DNA of 64,000 nucleotides from the NCBI GenBank assembly GCA_965223985.1, contig OZ245030.1:2170001-2234000 (forward strand), read 5' to 3'. Made by a program: the position numbers and the translations under genes. Shown here one piece after another: positions 53,919-63,307 of this stretch (position 1 is its first letter; each line of letters begins with the position of its first letter). Source of the DNA: JAPPKS01 sp963667895 (lineage in GTDB: Bacteria > Poribacteria > WGA-4E > PCPOR2b). The notes under the pieces were generated by a model. The model had not been told where the DNA came from. It made no database searches and worked only from the letters and a program-made list of their open reading frames with translations.

Positions 53919-54194
53919 CTATGCAAGGCAAAGTGAGAAAGTTGGCACAAGTGCTGCTTTCTCACTTTGCCACATTCCGATTGGACGTGGACGGGTAGGA
54001 ACGGTTTTTTTTCTATGTAGTAACTGCTTCACATTATGCAGTAGCTGTTCTGCATATCGGACGATCGAATCTTTATACCTCAAGGACAGCACAAAGATTG
54101 CAATTAACAGAATCAACACAAAGATTAAGAAATAGGTCAACCATTTCTGATCCAGCAAGTCTCTTTTTGTCCGAATCGGTTTGCTTGCGTGCAT
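53919..54194 (-). CDS. Small single-pass membrane protein, 91 residues
   Basis: One membrane segment (WLTYFLIFVLILLIAIFVLSL) after a basic start, then a charged helix with EQLLHNVKQLLHRKK. The C-terminal 20 residues are read from a long inverted repeat (53927-53971). Weak ribosome site. No family recognised. Confidence 0.45.
   Translation of the reverse strand: MHASKPIRTKRDLLDQKWLTYFLIFVLILLIAIFVLSLRYKDSIVRYAEQLLHNVKQLLHRKKTVPTRPRPIGMWQSEKAALVPTFSLCLA
53927..53971. repeat. 15-base perfect inverted repeat
   Basis: GGCAAAGTGAGAAAG and CTTTCTCACTTTGCC flank a 15-base loop. On the minus strand it overlaps the end of the small membrane protein gene. No T-run follows in that direction. Confidence 0.65.
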
Positions 54195-54273
54195 CTAACA
54201 CAGCTTTCATCAAGTATGCGTATAGACATCAGGATTAGGATTGGATAATACCTAATTGCCCAATCCATAATGC

Positions 54274-56517
54274 CTAAACGCGCCCTTTTGGAATTCTGGG
54301 TGGTCCACGTCGCTGTGACTCACGTGGATTTTCGCTGCGACCATTCCGATTGTTACGGGAATCACGCCCCCCCCCCCGACGGCTGCGCGACGAACTACGG
54401 TCCACAGGACTCCGGTCTACCTGACTTGATTCAACCGACGGTCCATCTTTTGCCATTTTTAAATCGACACGACCTTGTTCATCAATTGTCAATACGGTTA
54501 CAGCGACTTCGTCACCAACGTTCATCACATCTTCAACCTGTCGGACGTAACCATCGCCCATTTGTGAAATATGAATAAGACCGTCTTGACCAGGTAGAAT
54601 TTCAACAAAAGCGCCAAACGATGTTGTCCGAATCACTTTCCCCGCATACTCTTTACCGATTTCAGGAACAGCCGTCACGGCAAGAATCCTTGCTTCCGCT
54701 TTTTTGGCGGATTCCGCGCTAGTTGATGCCACCTCAACTCTTCCATCATCTTCCACATTGATTGTCACACCCGTTTCTTCTTGAATTCCCTGGATAACTC
54801 TGCCGCGGGGACCAATCAAATCTTTAATCTTGGCTGGTGAAATTTGGAGGTAATAAATTCGTGGCGCATACGGGGAAAGTTCTTCTCGCGGATCGGCAAT
54901 AACTTCGCTCATTTTGTCAAGAACAATTAGGCGGGCTTCCCTAGCCTGATGGATAGCCTTTCGCATTAACTCCGGCGTTACACCGTCAATCTTAATGTCC
55001 ATCTGAACAGCAGTCACGCCACCCCTGGTACCTGCCACCTTAAAATCCATATCTCCAAGAAAGTCTTCGGCGCCAAGCATATCTGTCAAGACAATTTCTT
55101 GATCGCCTTCCTTAATCAAGCCTACGCCAACCCCAGCAACCGGTTTCGTGATAGGCACACCTGCATCCAATAACGCTAAGGTTGCGCCACATACAGTTGC
55201 CATTGAGGACGAGGCATTCGATTCAAGAATATCTGCTACGACGCGAACGGTATATGCAAACTCCTCCTTCGAGGGAATAACAGGTTCAAGAGCTCTTTGC
55301 GCGAGTGCACCATGACCTATCTCTCTTCGCCCCGGTCCCATCATTCGTTTCACTTCACCAGTGCTGAATGGCGGGAAATTATAGTGTAAAAAGAACGGAC
55401 GACTGATTTCCCCCAGGAGCCCCCGTTCCACCTCAGCATCCCCTGAAGTGCCTAGCGTTACAACACAAAGCGCTTGGGTTTGTCCGCGAGTGAACAATGA
55501 CGAACCGTGTACTCGGGGAAGTAGAGATACTTCTCCAGTGATTTGACGAATTTCTGTAGTCCCTCGTCCATCGGCACGTTTGCCTTCAGCCAAGATAGAG
55601 CGGCGCATCTCCTCTTTTTCAATTTCGCTCAGTATAGAGATGGCGTTTTGCGTTACGACACTGTCTGGTTCCTCACCTTCATCGTTGAAGATTTCTGAGA
55701 GAACATCTTCCTGCACCTGCTCAAGATAATCTCCGCGATTTTGTTTGTTTGTCATGCCAATTGATGCACGGATTTTTGCTGTAGCGAAACTTCGGATTTG
55801 CGCATTCAATTCCTCATCAATTTCCTTTGTCTCGTACTCACGCGGAGGCTTGCCACATAGGGCAACCAAACCCTCCTGGAGTTTGATAATTTCCCTGATT
55901 TGTTCATGAGCAAAAACGATTGCGTCAATAATTTCGTCTTCTGGGAGTTCGTGAGCGCCGCCTTCAACGGACATAACCGCGTCTGTCTTGCCGCTCACAA
56001 AGAGTTCTAGCTCAGATTCTTCCAATTCTTCATAGGTTGGGTTAATGACAAATTTGCCATCTAGTTTCCCTACAGTAACCGCTCCGACCGGACCATTAAA
56101 CGGTATATCCGAGATGCTCAACGCAGCCGAAGTCCCAATCAAAGCTGGAACATCTGCTGGGTGAATCTGATCCGAAGAAAGTACCGTCGCCAAAACTTGT
56201 ACTTCCGGTTTAAAATCTTTGGGAAAAAGCGGACGAATACAATGATCTGCCAAACGCGCAACCAAGCTTTCCCGCATACCAGGACGCGGTTCCCGTCTTC
56301 CATAGACATTTGGAATCTTCCCTGCAGCATAGGCTCTCTCACGATAGTCAACAGTTAAAGGAAAGAAATCAAGTTTGCTTTCTCTCTTTTCGGCAACGAC
56401 GGTTACTAAAACAACCGTTCCGCCATATTGCACCCAAGCAGCACCGTCCGCTTGATTCGCGACCTTCCCTGTCTCGATTGACAGCTTTTCCTCTCCAAGT
56501 TGCATTTCTACTTTCAT
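54274..56517 (-). CDS. pnp: Polyribonucleotide nucleotidyltransferase
   Basis: A 747-residue PNPase that phosphorolyses RNA 3' to 5' in mRNA turnover. Order: RNase PH 1 (MQLGEEKLSIETGKVANQAD), helical domain, RNase PH 2 (EGKRADGRGTTEIRQI, GQTQALCVVTLG, DAGVPITKPVAGVGVGLI), KH (LIGPRGRVIQGIQEETG), S1 (GKVIRTTSFGAFVEILPG). The C-terminal tail is basic and low-complexity (RSRRGGGRDSRNNRNGR) and its Gly codons form a run of 11 G at 54367-54377. ATG 56517 is chosen; GAGGAG precedes it. It follows rpsO by 37 bases, the usual pairing. Confidence 0.96.
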   Translation of the reverse strand: MKVEMQLGEEKLSIETGKVANQADGAAWVQYGGTVVLVTVVAEKRESKLDFFPLTVDYRERAYAAGKIPNVYGRREPRPGMRESLVARLADHCIRPLFPKDFKPEVQVLATVLSSDQIHPADVPALIGTSAALSISDIPFNGPVGAVTVGKLDGKFVINPTYEELEESELELFVSGKTDAVMSVEGGAHELPEDEIIDAIVFAHEQIREIIKLQEGLVALCGKPPREYETKEIDEELNAQIRSFATAKIRASIGMTNKQNRGDYLEQVQEDVLSEIFNDEGEEPDSVVTQNAISILSEIEKEEMRRSILAEGKRADGRGTTEIRQITGEVSLLPRVHGSSLFTRGQTQALCVVTLGTSGDAEVERGLLGEISRPFFLHYNFPPFSTGEVKRMMGPGRREIGHGALAQRALEPVIPSKEEFAYTVRVVADILESNASSSMATVCGATLALLDAGVPITKPVAGVGVGLIKEGDQEIVLTDMLGAEDFLGDMDFKVAGTRGGVTAVQMDIKIDGVTPELMRKAIHQAREARLIVLDKMSEVIADPREELSPYAPRIYYLQISPAKIKDLIGPRGRVIQGIQEETGVTINVEDDGRVEVASTSAESAKKAEARILAVTAVPEIGKEYAGKVIRTTSFGAFVEILPGQDGLIHISQMGDGYVRQVEDVMNVGDEVAVTVLTIDEQGRVDLKMAKDGPSVESSQVDRSPVDRSSSRSRRGGGRDSRNNRNGRSENPRESQRRGPPRIPKGRV

Positions 56518-56554
56518 GACCTTCTTTCTCCTCAAAAAGTCCTACGGTCGATTG

Positions 56555-56845
56555 CTAGCTTTTCCTTACAGTGATCGTGTCCCGAATTCCCAATTGCTTG
56601 ATGAGATTGCGGTACCGCAGAACATCTTTTTTGTATAGATAACGTAATAAACGACGCTGTTTTCCCACAAGCTTATAAAGCCCATATCTCGAATGATGGT
56701 CTTTGTTGTGATTGCGGAAATGCTCCGTCAACTCTCGGATACGGGTATTGATAATTGCAACTTGTACTTCGGGCGAACCCGTATCACTATCGTGCAACCT
56801 ATTTGCTTCGATTAGTTCTTTTTTCCTTTCAGACTCAAGTGCCAC
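56555..56845 (-). CDS. rpsO: Ribosomal protein S15
   Basis: A 96-residue 30S protein: RLHDSDTGSPEVQVAIINTR and GLYKLVGKQRRLLRYLYKKD are diagnostic. GTG start behind AGGAGGTAAATTGGA. Directly ahead of pnp, the common order. Confidence 0.97.
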   Translation of the reverse strand: MALESERKKELIEANRLHDSDTGSPEVQVAIINTRIRELTEHFRNHNKDHHSRYGLYKLVGKQRRLLRYLYKKDVLRYRNLIKQLGIRDTITVRKS

Positions 56846-56964
56846 TCCAATTTACCTCCTTTAGGCACATTCCCTCAAAAAGAAAGCTTTCCCCTGAAGG
56901 TTAATATACCATAAACTAGATTGTTTTGTAAATCAAATTTTCAAGCCAGTGGTAGGCACCACGG

Positions 56965-57897
56965 TCAAATTTCCCGCTGTTTTAAAATCGTCTGAGACGT
57001 GACTATGTCTTGCTGAATTTGATGCACTAAAGCTCCTTGATTTGGAAACGCACGCTCATCACGAATTTTTTCGACAAAGAAAATTTCGATTTTTTTACCG
57101 TAAAACATGTCTTCAATACCGAATAGATGACTTTCAATCTGGAACTTCATCCCATCAAACGTTGGTCTCGTTCCCATGTTCAGTACCCCATCAAACATGC
57201 GTTCTCCTAATTTAGCCTGGATTGCGTAAACACCATTTGGAGGTAGCATCTGATCGCCCGCGTTGATATTGGCGGTTGGGAAACCAAGCTCGCGTCCAAG
57301 CCCTGCCCCCATTACTACCTCTCCAAGAATCGAGTACCGGCGCCCTAGTAACTGTGCTGTCAGATTGAGTTCGCCTGTTGTGATTGCTTCACGGACACGA
57401 GTACTATGAACAGGTAGTCCATGCAACTCAGTCGGTCCAACGACTACCACGCCAAACTCATACTGTGTTCCAAGTTGCCGTAAACCCTCCACATTGCCGG
57501 TTCGCCCTTTGCCAAACTGCCATTCATAGCCAATGACTACCTGTTTGACGTTCAATTGCCCTAGTAAGACTTGCTGTACAAATCGATCAGGAGACATCCT
57601 TTGCAGGTTGGCATCGAATCGAGCAAAAACCACAGTGTCAACACCTAGTCGTTGCAGTATCTCAATTCTCTTCGAGATAGCTGTCAAGGTTGGAGGGCAC
57701 TTTTCGGGAGCGAGAAAAGCGAGTGGAGGCGGATGGAAAACAAGAACAAGACTAGATAGCTTAGACTTTGCTGCTTGAATTGATACCTGCTGAATGACAG
57801 CTTGATGTCCGATGTGTAATCCATCAAACACACCAACAGTGACAACAGATACATTGCAAAACTTAGATGCCGCTTCTAGATTGTAGAATATTTCCAA
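56965..57897 (-). CDS. ribF: Bifunctional riboflavin kinase/FAD synthetase
   Basis: A 310-residue enzyme that makes FMN and FAD from riboflavin. The N-terminal nucleotidyltransferase has VTVGVFDGLHIGHQAVI and STRVREAI. The C-terminal flavokinase has GLGRELGFPTANI, GVYAI and GVLNMGTRPTF. TTG start at 57897, with GGAG about 8 bases upstream. It lies between truB and rpsO in the translation operon, as usual. Confidence 0.94.
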   Translation of the reverse strand: MEIFYNLEAASKFCNVSVVTVGVFDGLHIGHQAVIQQVSIQAAKSKLSSLVLVFHPPPLAFLAPEKCPPTLTAISKRIEILQRLGVDTVVFARFDANLQRMSPDRFVQQVLLGQLNVKQVVIGYEWQFGKGRTGNVEGLRQLGTQYEFGVVVVGPTELHGLPVHSTRVREAITTGELNLTAQLLGRRYSILGEVVMGAGLGRELGFPTANINAGDQMLPPNGVYAIQAKLGERMFDGVLNMGTRPTFDGMKFQIESHLFGIEDMFYGKKIEIFFVEKIRDERAFPNQGALVHQIQQDIVTSQTILKQREI

Positions 57898-58002
57898 AAG
57901 TCAATCTCCAAGTTTTGACATATTTCGGTGTGTGAAGGCAACATCCTGCTTTCTTCAATTGTAGTTGTTCATGACGGCTATAAAATGGTGTATTCATTTG
58001 GA

Positions 58003-58743
58003 TTAAAACGCACTTCTAATCTTCAATTGGAAACGACGGTTCAGCGCTTTAATAACATCTTCAATCAGCATGACGGTCTGATGAGCAAGGTCGGGGTTGC
58101 TTTCAAGACTATCAAGAGAATGAGAATCACCGATTTTGAATATTCCAGATTGGGTACGGGTTAGCTGTGATAGATGAGCACCGCAGGTCAGTGCAGATCC
58201 AATATCCGCTACAAGCGTCCGGATATACGTCCCTTTTGAGCAAACGACTCGGAATCGAACTTCTGGTATATTGATTGATAGGATCTCAATCGACTTAATG
58301 AGCACTTTTTTTCTAGGCAAGTTCTCCACTTTAATTCCTTGACGTGCTAGTTTGTACAGCCGTTTACCCTTACGTTTCGCAGCAGAAAATATTGGAACAA
58401 CTTGCTCAATTTCTCCGATAAACTGTTGGGAAACAGTGTGAATTTGATTGAAAGTAACCCTGCTTACGTCCGCTGAACTGAGAATTCGTCCGCTTGAATC
58501 CAAGGTATCTGTCGTGATTCCTAATGTCAGTGCGCCTTCGTACTCCTTTGTACCGAGCTGTAGCGATTCAAACAACTTTGTCCCATGCCCCAAACAGATA
58601 AGCAGAACCCCTGTAGCATCCGGATCTAGCGTTCCGCCATGACCAGCCCTCCGGACATTTAACAAGTGTTTAATCCGATCAACTGCTTGCCTTGAGGTTA
58701 TTTTGGCAGGTTTATTCAGGTTGAGAACACCATCAATCCGCAT
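58003..58743 (-). CDS. truB: tRNA pseudouridine-55 synthase
   Basis: A 246-residue TruB. NLNKPAKITSRQAVDRIK and GHGGTLDPDATGVLLICLG with catalytic D40; KRKGKRLYKLARQGI and CSKGTYIRTLVADIG. Shorter than average because the C-terminal PUA part is reduced. Next to nrnA and ribF. Confidence 0.93.
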   Translation of the reverse strand: MRIDGVLNLNKPAKITSRQAVDRIKHLLNVRRAGHGGTLDPDATGVLLICLGHGTKLFESLQLGTKEYEGALTLGITTDTLDSSGRILSSADVSRVTFNQIHTVSQQFIGEIEQVVPIFSAAKRKGKRLYKLARQGIKVENLPRKKVLIKSIEILSINIPEVRFRVVCSKGTYIRTLVADIGSALTCGAHLSQLTRTQSGIFKIGDSHSLDSLESNPDLAHQTVMLIEDVIKALNRRFQLKIRSAF

Positions 58744-58827
58744 AGTGGAACGATAGAAGATTATCTGATAAACCGCGGTGTGTGATATGCATACAAGTAT
58801 CAGGACTTGGCATTAGGGGCAGTACGG

Positions 58828-59850
58828 TTAGTTGAGACAGACATTAAATTTTTTATACCTAACACCAAACACCTCGTTCAACTTGTTGATGCGTCGTTGA
58901 GCGCTTGCCACGAGTTGCGCAATTGCCACGTCATAATGCGCATCGAATTCACAGCCTGCAGCGCGTTGATGTCCCCCCCCGCCGAATTCCGCAGCAATTT
59001 CGCCGACATCAACATACGTTTTGCTCCGCAAACTTGCTTTAGACCTCCCATCTTCTTGTTCGACAACTAACACTGCACACTCAACGGTATCAATGGAACG
59101 GATGTGATTAATGAATCCATCCACTTCCTCGCGGATTGTTCCGGTTTTGCGGAACATCTCCTGAGTCGCATATACCCATGTAATCTTGCCGTCGGATGTT
59201 ATACCGAGCGTTTGAAGAACCTCACTAAGCAAACGTATCCTTCGAACTGGCGTAGTTTCATACACGAATCGATAAATCTCATCAACAGATACCCCCGCAT
59301 TAATGAGGTCTGCAGCGATGTGATGTGCTGCCGGCGTGGAATTCGCATATCGAAAACAGCCAGTATCGAACATGATTCCGGTGTAAAGGCAAAGCGCTCG
59401 ATCCTTACCGATTGGAGTTCCGTGATGTTTAATCAACTTATAAACTATCTCTGATGTTGATGACGCTTCTACTGCAACAAGGTTATAATCCCCAAAATGA
59501 TTTGCCGTGGCGTGATGATCGATATTGACAATCGCTTTTGTTGGGATGAAAGTGCGGCAGAGATCGCCACCAATTCGTTCGAGCGTTCCTGCGTCAAGAA
59601 CTACTAGAATCTCAGGCGAATGTCCCTGGATTGCTTCAGGAGGTAGAACAACATCACTGAAAGGAAGGAATTTGTAGATTTTCGGTACAGCATCCGCATT
59701 GAAAATCTGGACGTGTTTGCCTAGGTCTTTAAGGAAAGAATAGAGTGCTAATTCAGATCCAATCGCATCGCCATCGGGATTGATGTGTGTTGAAAGCGCA
59801 AAATACTGGTGGCGATCGAAAACGTCTAGGACTGCTTTATAGGTTTCCAT
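58828..59850 (-). CDS. nrnA: DHH-family oligoribonuclease/pAp phosphatase
   Basis: A 340-residue NrnA/RecJ-like phosphoesterase. Motifs: STHINPDGDAIGSELAL, VNIDHHATANHFGD (DHH), FDTGCFRY and the DHHA1 motif FGGGGHQRAAG. The last motif is coded partly by 8 consecutive G. It degrades nano-RNA and pAp. The gene is 14 bases from rbfA, in the usual place. Confidence 0.92.
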   Translation of the reverse strand: METYKAVLDVFDRHQYFALSTHINPDGDAIGSELALYSFLKDLGKHVQIFNADAVPKIYKFLPFSDVVLPPEAIQGHSPEILVVLDAGTLERIGGDLCRTFIPTKAIVNIDHHATANHFGDYNLVAVEASSTSEIVYKLIKHHGTPIGKDRALCLYTGIMFDTGCFRYANSTPAAHHIAADLINAGVSVDEIYRFVYETTPVRRIRLLSEVLQTLGITSDGKITWVYATQEMFRKTGTIREEVDGFINHIRSIDTVECAVLVVEQEDGRSKASLRSKTYVDVGEIAAEFGGGGHQRAAGCEFDAHYDVAIAQLVASAQRRINKLNEVFGVRYKKFNVCLN

Positions 59851-59864
59851 ATCAAAGTAATGGT

Positions 59865-60257
59865 TTAGGGAATTTCATCACTGCATTCCGAGGAAATGCC
59901 GAGTTTCTCTTCCTCAACGCGAACTTGTTTCAGGAGACGGTCTAAATTCATTAAATGATCGATAGATTGGTCCAATTTGAAACGTAACTCAGGGACATAC
60001 CGCAAATCAATTCGACACCCAACTTCACGTCTGAGGAAACCAGCAGCGCTTTTCAATCCCGCCATCGTACCCTGTTTCTGTTGTTTATTGCCGGTTACAC
60101 CCACCTTGACATCAGCATACTTCAAATCGGAAGATACTTCAACCTGCGTAATAGTACAGAATTTTACTCGCGGATCCTTTAGAGATCGATGAATAATGTA
60201 ACTTAGTTCCTTCTGTATGAGCGCGCTCACCCGATCAACACGTCTGTTTTCAAACAT
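59865..60257 (-). CDS. rbfA: Ribosome-binding factor A
   Basis: A 130-residue KH-like factor for 16S rRNA maturation. VDRVSALIQKELSYIIHRSL, DPRVKFCTITQVEVSSDL, YADVKVGV and FKLDQSIDHLMNLDRLL. ATG 60257 is chosen over GTG 60263. The region between rbfA and infB holds the damaged ylxP. Confidence 0.94.
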   Translation of the reverse strand: MFENRRVDRVSALIQKELSYIIHRSLKDPRVKFCTITQVEVSSDLKYADVKVGVTGNKQQKQGTMAGLKSAAGFLRREVGCRIDLRYVPELRFKLDQSIDHLMNLDRLLKQVRVEEEKLGISSECSDEIP

Positions 60258-60267
60258 TGTCACTTCG

Positions 60268-60552
60268 TCAGAAGATTAACTCAATCTCGTAATTTGTTAA
60301 TTCTGCTAAACTGCTTCCCTCAATAAAATTCAATACATTCGATAATACACGATTGAGATGCGTTGAATCGTTGGACACTAAAACAATTCCAAGCAGAACT
60401 CGCTGGTGCACATCAAGCGCATCAACTTCTCCAACAGCAACGTTGAACCGATTTTTCAACCGATCGATGATGCTTTTAACGACTCAACGTTTCTGTTTCA
60501 GGGAATAACTCTCTGAGATTGTCAACAAGGCTTTGCAAATCCCGACATGCAT
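60268..60552 (-). pseudogene. ylxP: DUF503/YlxP gene interrupted by an in-frame TGA
   Basis: From ATG 60552 the frame reads MHVGICKALLTISESYSLKQ, KR, then TGA at 60486-60484. It continues in the same frame as VVKSIIDRLKNRFNVAVGEV, then DALDVHQRVLLGIVLVSNDS, and ends at 60268. This is the full DUF503 pattern (SLKxKRRVVKS...). The stop stands exactly where family members have a second arginine, so CGA to TGA is the likely change. The place between infB and rbfA is the standard one for ylxP. Mutation, sequencing error or readthrough are possible. A different frame (60595 to about 60470) is also open but unrelated. Confidence 0.8.
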
Positions 60553-60684
60553 AGCGTCGTACGTTGAACATCCATAAATTCATGGTATGCAACCTAAAAC
60601 TCATGAATTACAACACGCATCACACGAAAATGACAGTATTAAGACTAATGAATTCCCAATACTCTGCTCCACTTTTCCCTGTTT

Positions 60685-62706
60685 CTACCCTAATGTGCGC
60701 GGAATATGTTCGTGAGTATAACATTCTAACACATCATCCACTTTGAAATCGTCGAAAGCACTCGTGCCTATGCCACATTCGTAATTCACGGCAACCTCAG
60801 TAACATCGTCTTTGAACCTGCGTAACGAATCAACCTTCCCTTCATAAATCAGTCGATTGTCACGTAAAACACGGAGGGGGTAGTTATGAATAATTTGTCC
60901 CCAATTAACATAAGTTCCGGCAATCATCCCTTTCCGTGGAACCTTGAACAACTCGCGAACAATTGCTCTTCCGATGGGAACTTCTCGAATCTCAGGATCC
61001 AACAATCCTTCCATCGCGGATCGGACATCGGAAATCAGATTGTAAATCACAGTATATGTCCGAACATCGATACTTTCGAGCTCCTTTGCTATCAGAGCTT
61101 CAGTTGTGGGGCGCACGTTAAAACCGAGCACAATAGCATTGGAAGCAGATGCGAGTAAGATATCTGTTTCTGAAATACCTCCAACAGCTTGATGGATGAT
61201 GTTGACTTTGACCTCATTGGCGTTTAACTCTTGCAGTGAATCACAAACAGCTTCAACAGATCCTTGAACATCGGCTTTGACAATCACATTCAACTCTTTG
61301 ATATCACCCTCATGAATCTGCTGGAAAAGATCGTCTAAATTCACACGACTCTGTGGACTAAGTCGGGCATACCGATGCTCAACTTGTCGAGATCCACTGA
61401 TGGTTCTGGCATCTTTTTCAGATTCTACTACATGAAAGCTGTCACCCGCTTCCGGAACCTCGGTGAAACCAAGAACTTCAACCGGTGTTGATGAAGACCC
61501 CTGTTTAATGCGATGTCCTCGATCATCAATCAACGCCCGGACTTTTCCGTAGCAGCGACCAGCGATAAATGCATCTCCAACTTTCAACGTCCCACTTTGC
61601 ACCAGCACTGTTGCGACTGGACCTCGCCCCTTATCCAGTTTCGCTTCAATAACAGCTCCCCGCCCCGCTTTATTTGGATTAGCTGTCAATTCAAGCAATT
61701 CCGATTCAAGGAGCAACATATCCAACAGTTCATCAACACCAATTCTTTCCTTCGCAGAAATCTCAACGAAAATCGTCTGTCCACCCCATTTCTCCGGAAT
61801 AAGATCTTGGCCCGCCAACTGCTGTTTGACATAATCAGGTCTCGCACCCTCTACATCGATTTTGTTGATTGCAACAACAATGGGAACTTTTGCAGCCCTT
61901 GCGTGATTGATAGCCTCTATTGTTTGCGGCATAACACCATCATCTGCCGCTACAACAAGGACGACAATATCTGTTACTTGGGTGCCGCGCGCGCGCATAG
62001 CGGTGAATGCCGCATGTCCTGGAGTGTCCAGAAAAACAACGTTACCGTTCTCCAATTCCACATGGTAAGCGCCAATATGTTGCGTAATATTTCCAGCCTC
62101 TGTTTCAATAATGTTCGACTCTCTAACAGAATCAAGCAGTGAGGTCTTGCCGTGGTCGACATGCCCCATAATCGTAACAACGGGTGCGCGAGAAACGAGA
62201 TCTCTTGGATCGTCGGGGGCTTCCTTCAACACTTGTTCCTCTAGCGTTAGTTGACGGACAGCTTCAAATTCAAACTTTTCGCTAATAATTTTCAGCGTGT
62301 CAAAATCTAGACGTTGATTAACACTAGCCATTATCCCAAGCTTCATAAGCCGCCTTATCATTTCTGTATCCTTAAATCCCAGAGTTGAGGCAATCTGACC
62401 GACTGTGACTCCCTCTTGAACTTGCGGAATCGTTGGGATTTCTTTTTTAGCCGCTGTTGTTTGAACAATGGCTTCTTCAATCGCCGCTGGGGCTGGATCG
62501 GAATGCGATTCGAGTCTGGTCTTTTTTGCATTCCGTTCGGCTTCGATTAACTCAACAGTTTCCGGATCGAGCGAGCTCATGTGGTTCTTGACGGACACAC
62601 CATACTCGTGGAGTTCTTCGATGAATGCTTTACTGCTCAACCCATATCGTTTTGCTAATTCGTAAACTCTGATATTAATGCTGTTCTTGGGTTTATCTTT
62701 TTTCAT
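60685..62706 (-). CDS. infB: Translation initiation factor IF-2
   Basis: A 673-residue GTPase, shorter than many IF-2 because the disordered N-terminal domain is short. IF2_N-like start (RVYELAKRYGLSSKAFIEEL), a second N-terminal IF2 domain (VGQIASTLGFKDTEMIRRLM), G1 GHVDHGKTS, G2-G3 DTPGHAAF, G4 NKID, then domains 2-4. ATG 62706 follows AGGTG closely; GTG 62712 also possible. It loads fMet-tRNA on the ribosome. Confidence 0.96.
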   Translation of the reverse strand: MKKDKPKNSINIRVYELAKRYGLSSKAFIEELHEYGVSVKNHMSSLDPETVELIEAERNAKKTRLESHSDPAPAAIEEAIVQTTAAKKEIPTIPQVQEGVTVGQIASTLGFKDTEMIRRLMKLGIMASVNQRLDFDTLKIISEKFEFEAVRQLTLEEQVLKEAPDDPRDLVSRAPVVTIMGHVDHGKTSLLDSVRESNIIETEAGNITQHIGAYHVELENGNVVFLDTPGHAAFTAMRARGTQVTDIVVLVVAADDGVMPQTIEAINHARAAKVPIVVAINKIDVEGARPDYVKQQLAGQDLIPEKWGGQTIFVEISAKERIGVDELLDMLLLESELLELTANPNKAGRGAVIEAKLDKGRGPVATVLVQSGTLKVGDAFIAGRCYGKVRALIDDRGHRIKQGSSSTPVEVLGFTEVPEAGDSFHVVESEKDARTISGSRQVEHRYARLSPQSRVNLDDLFQQIHEGDIKELNVIVKADVQGSVEAVCDSLQELNANEVKVNIIHQAVGGISETDILLASASNAIVLGFNVRPTTEALIAKELESIDVRTYTVIYNLISDVRSAMEGLLDPEIREVPIGRAIVRELFKVPRKGMIAGTYVNWGQIIHNYPLRVLRDNRLIYEGKVDSLRRFKDDVTEVAVNYECGIGTSAFDDFKVDDVLECYTHEHIPRTLG

Positions 62707-62727
62707 TGACACCTTTTCAGTGCTTAT

Positions 62728-62997
62728 CTAATTCATTAGGTCAAGCAGTTCTTGTTTGAACAGGTCAATCGCTTGCTTAGAGAGACTCACTCCCAAGTGA
62801 GAGTTGATGATTTTGGCAGACCTGAAAGCTGCGTTAATACACGTTTGAGATGGACAAACATAGGCACCATAGCCTGGTAAGCTACGTTTCGGATCTATTC
62901 GGAGGCCTCGGGGAAAATCACAAGCAAATCGAAGTAAGTCTTTCTTGGGGGATTTACCACGGCACCCAATACAAGTTCGGATAGGCGTCGATGCCAT
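62728..62997 (-). CDS. ylxR: YlxR (DUF448) RNA-binding protein
   Basis: An 89-residue protein with the signature RTCIGCRGK and PGYGAYVCPSQTC, INAAFRS. It lies between nusA and infB. ATG 62997 is chosen; GGTG stands close before it. The usual next gene ylxQ is not visible. Confidence 0.9.
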   Translation of the reverse strand: MASTPIRTCIGCRGKSPKKDLLRFACDFPRGLRIDPKRSLPGYGAYVCPSQTCINAAFRSAKIINSHLGVSLSKQAIDLFKQELLDLMN

Positions 62998-63307
62998 ACC
63001 AATCACCAAAAGCTGCTTAGGCTAGAGTTGAAGCAAAGCTAAACGAAGAAGCCTTACCTTAAACAATTCCATTTTAGAATGTTACATGAATAACATGGAC
63101 GCGGATTGATGTGCACTCTATTCGTGTTGGAGGAAACAGCCATTTCATTGTTCTATAATGGACAACCATAACCCTCGCGGAATTTCCTTAATTTCAGCCT
63201 ATCCGACTCCTACTGCGGGACATTGCTCTCACAATGCCTGAATACCATCCAAGTTCAATAAATAGAAATAGCACTATGCTTTTGCTCTCGTCTTTTAGGT
63301 CTTAACA
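62998..63307. other. Gap between nusA and ylxR, no gene seen
   Basis: Over 300 bases without a coding signal. In many genomes ylxR directly follows nusA, so the gap is longer than usual. No convincing promoter could be placed. Confidence 0.4.

Noticed and set aside
60470..60595. Alternative open frame (MNLWMFNVRR...) across the start of ylxP
   Set aside because: No family likeness and weak start, while the DUF503 reading matches on both sides of the TGA.
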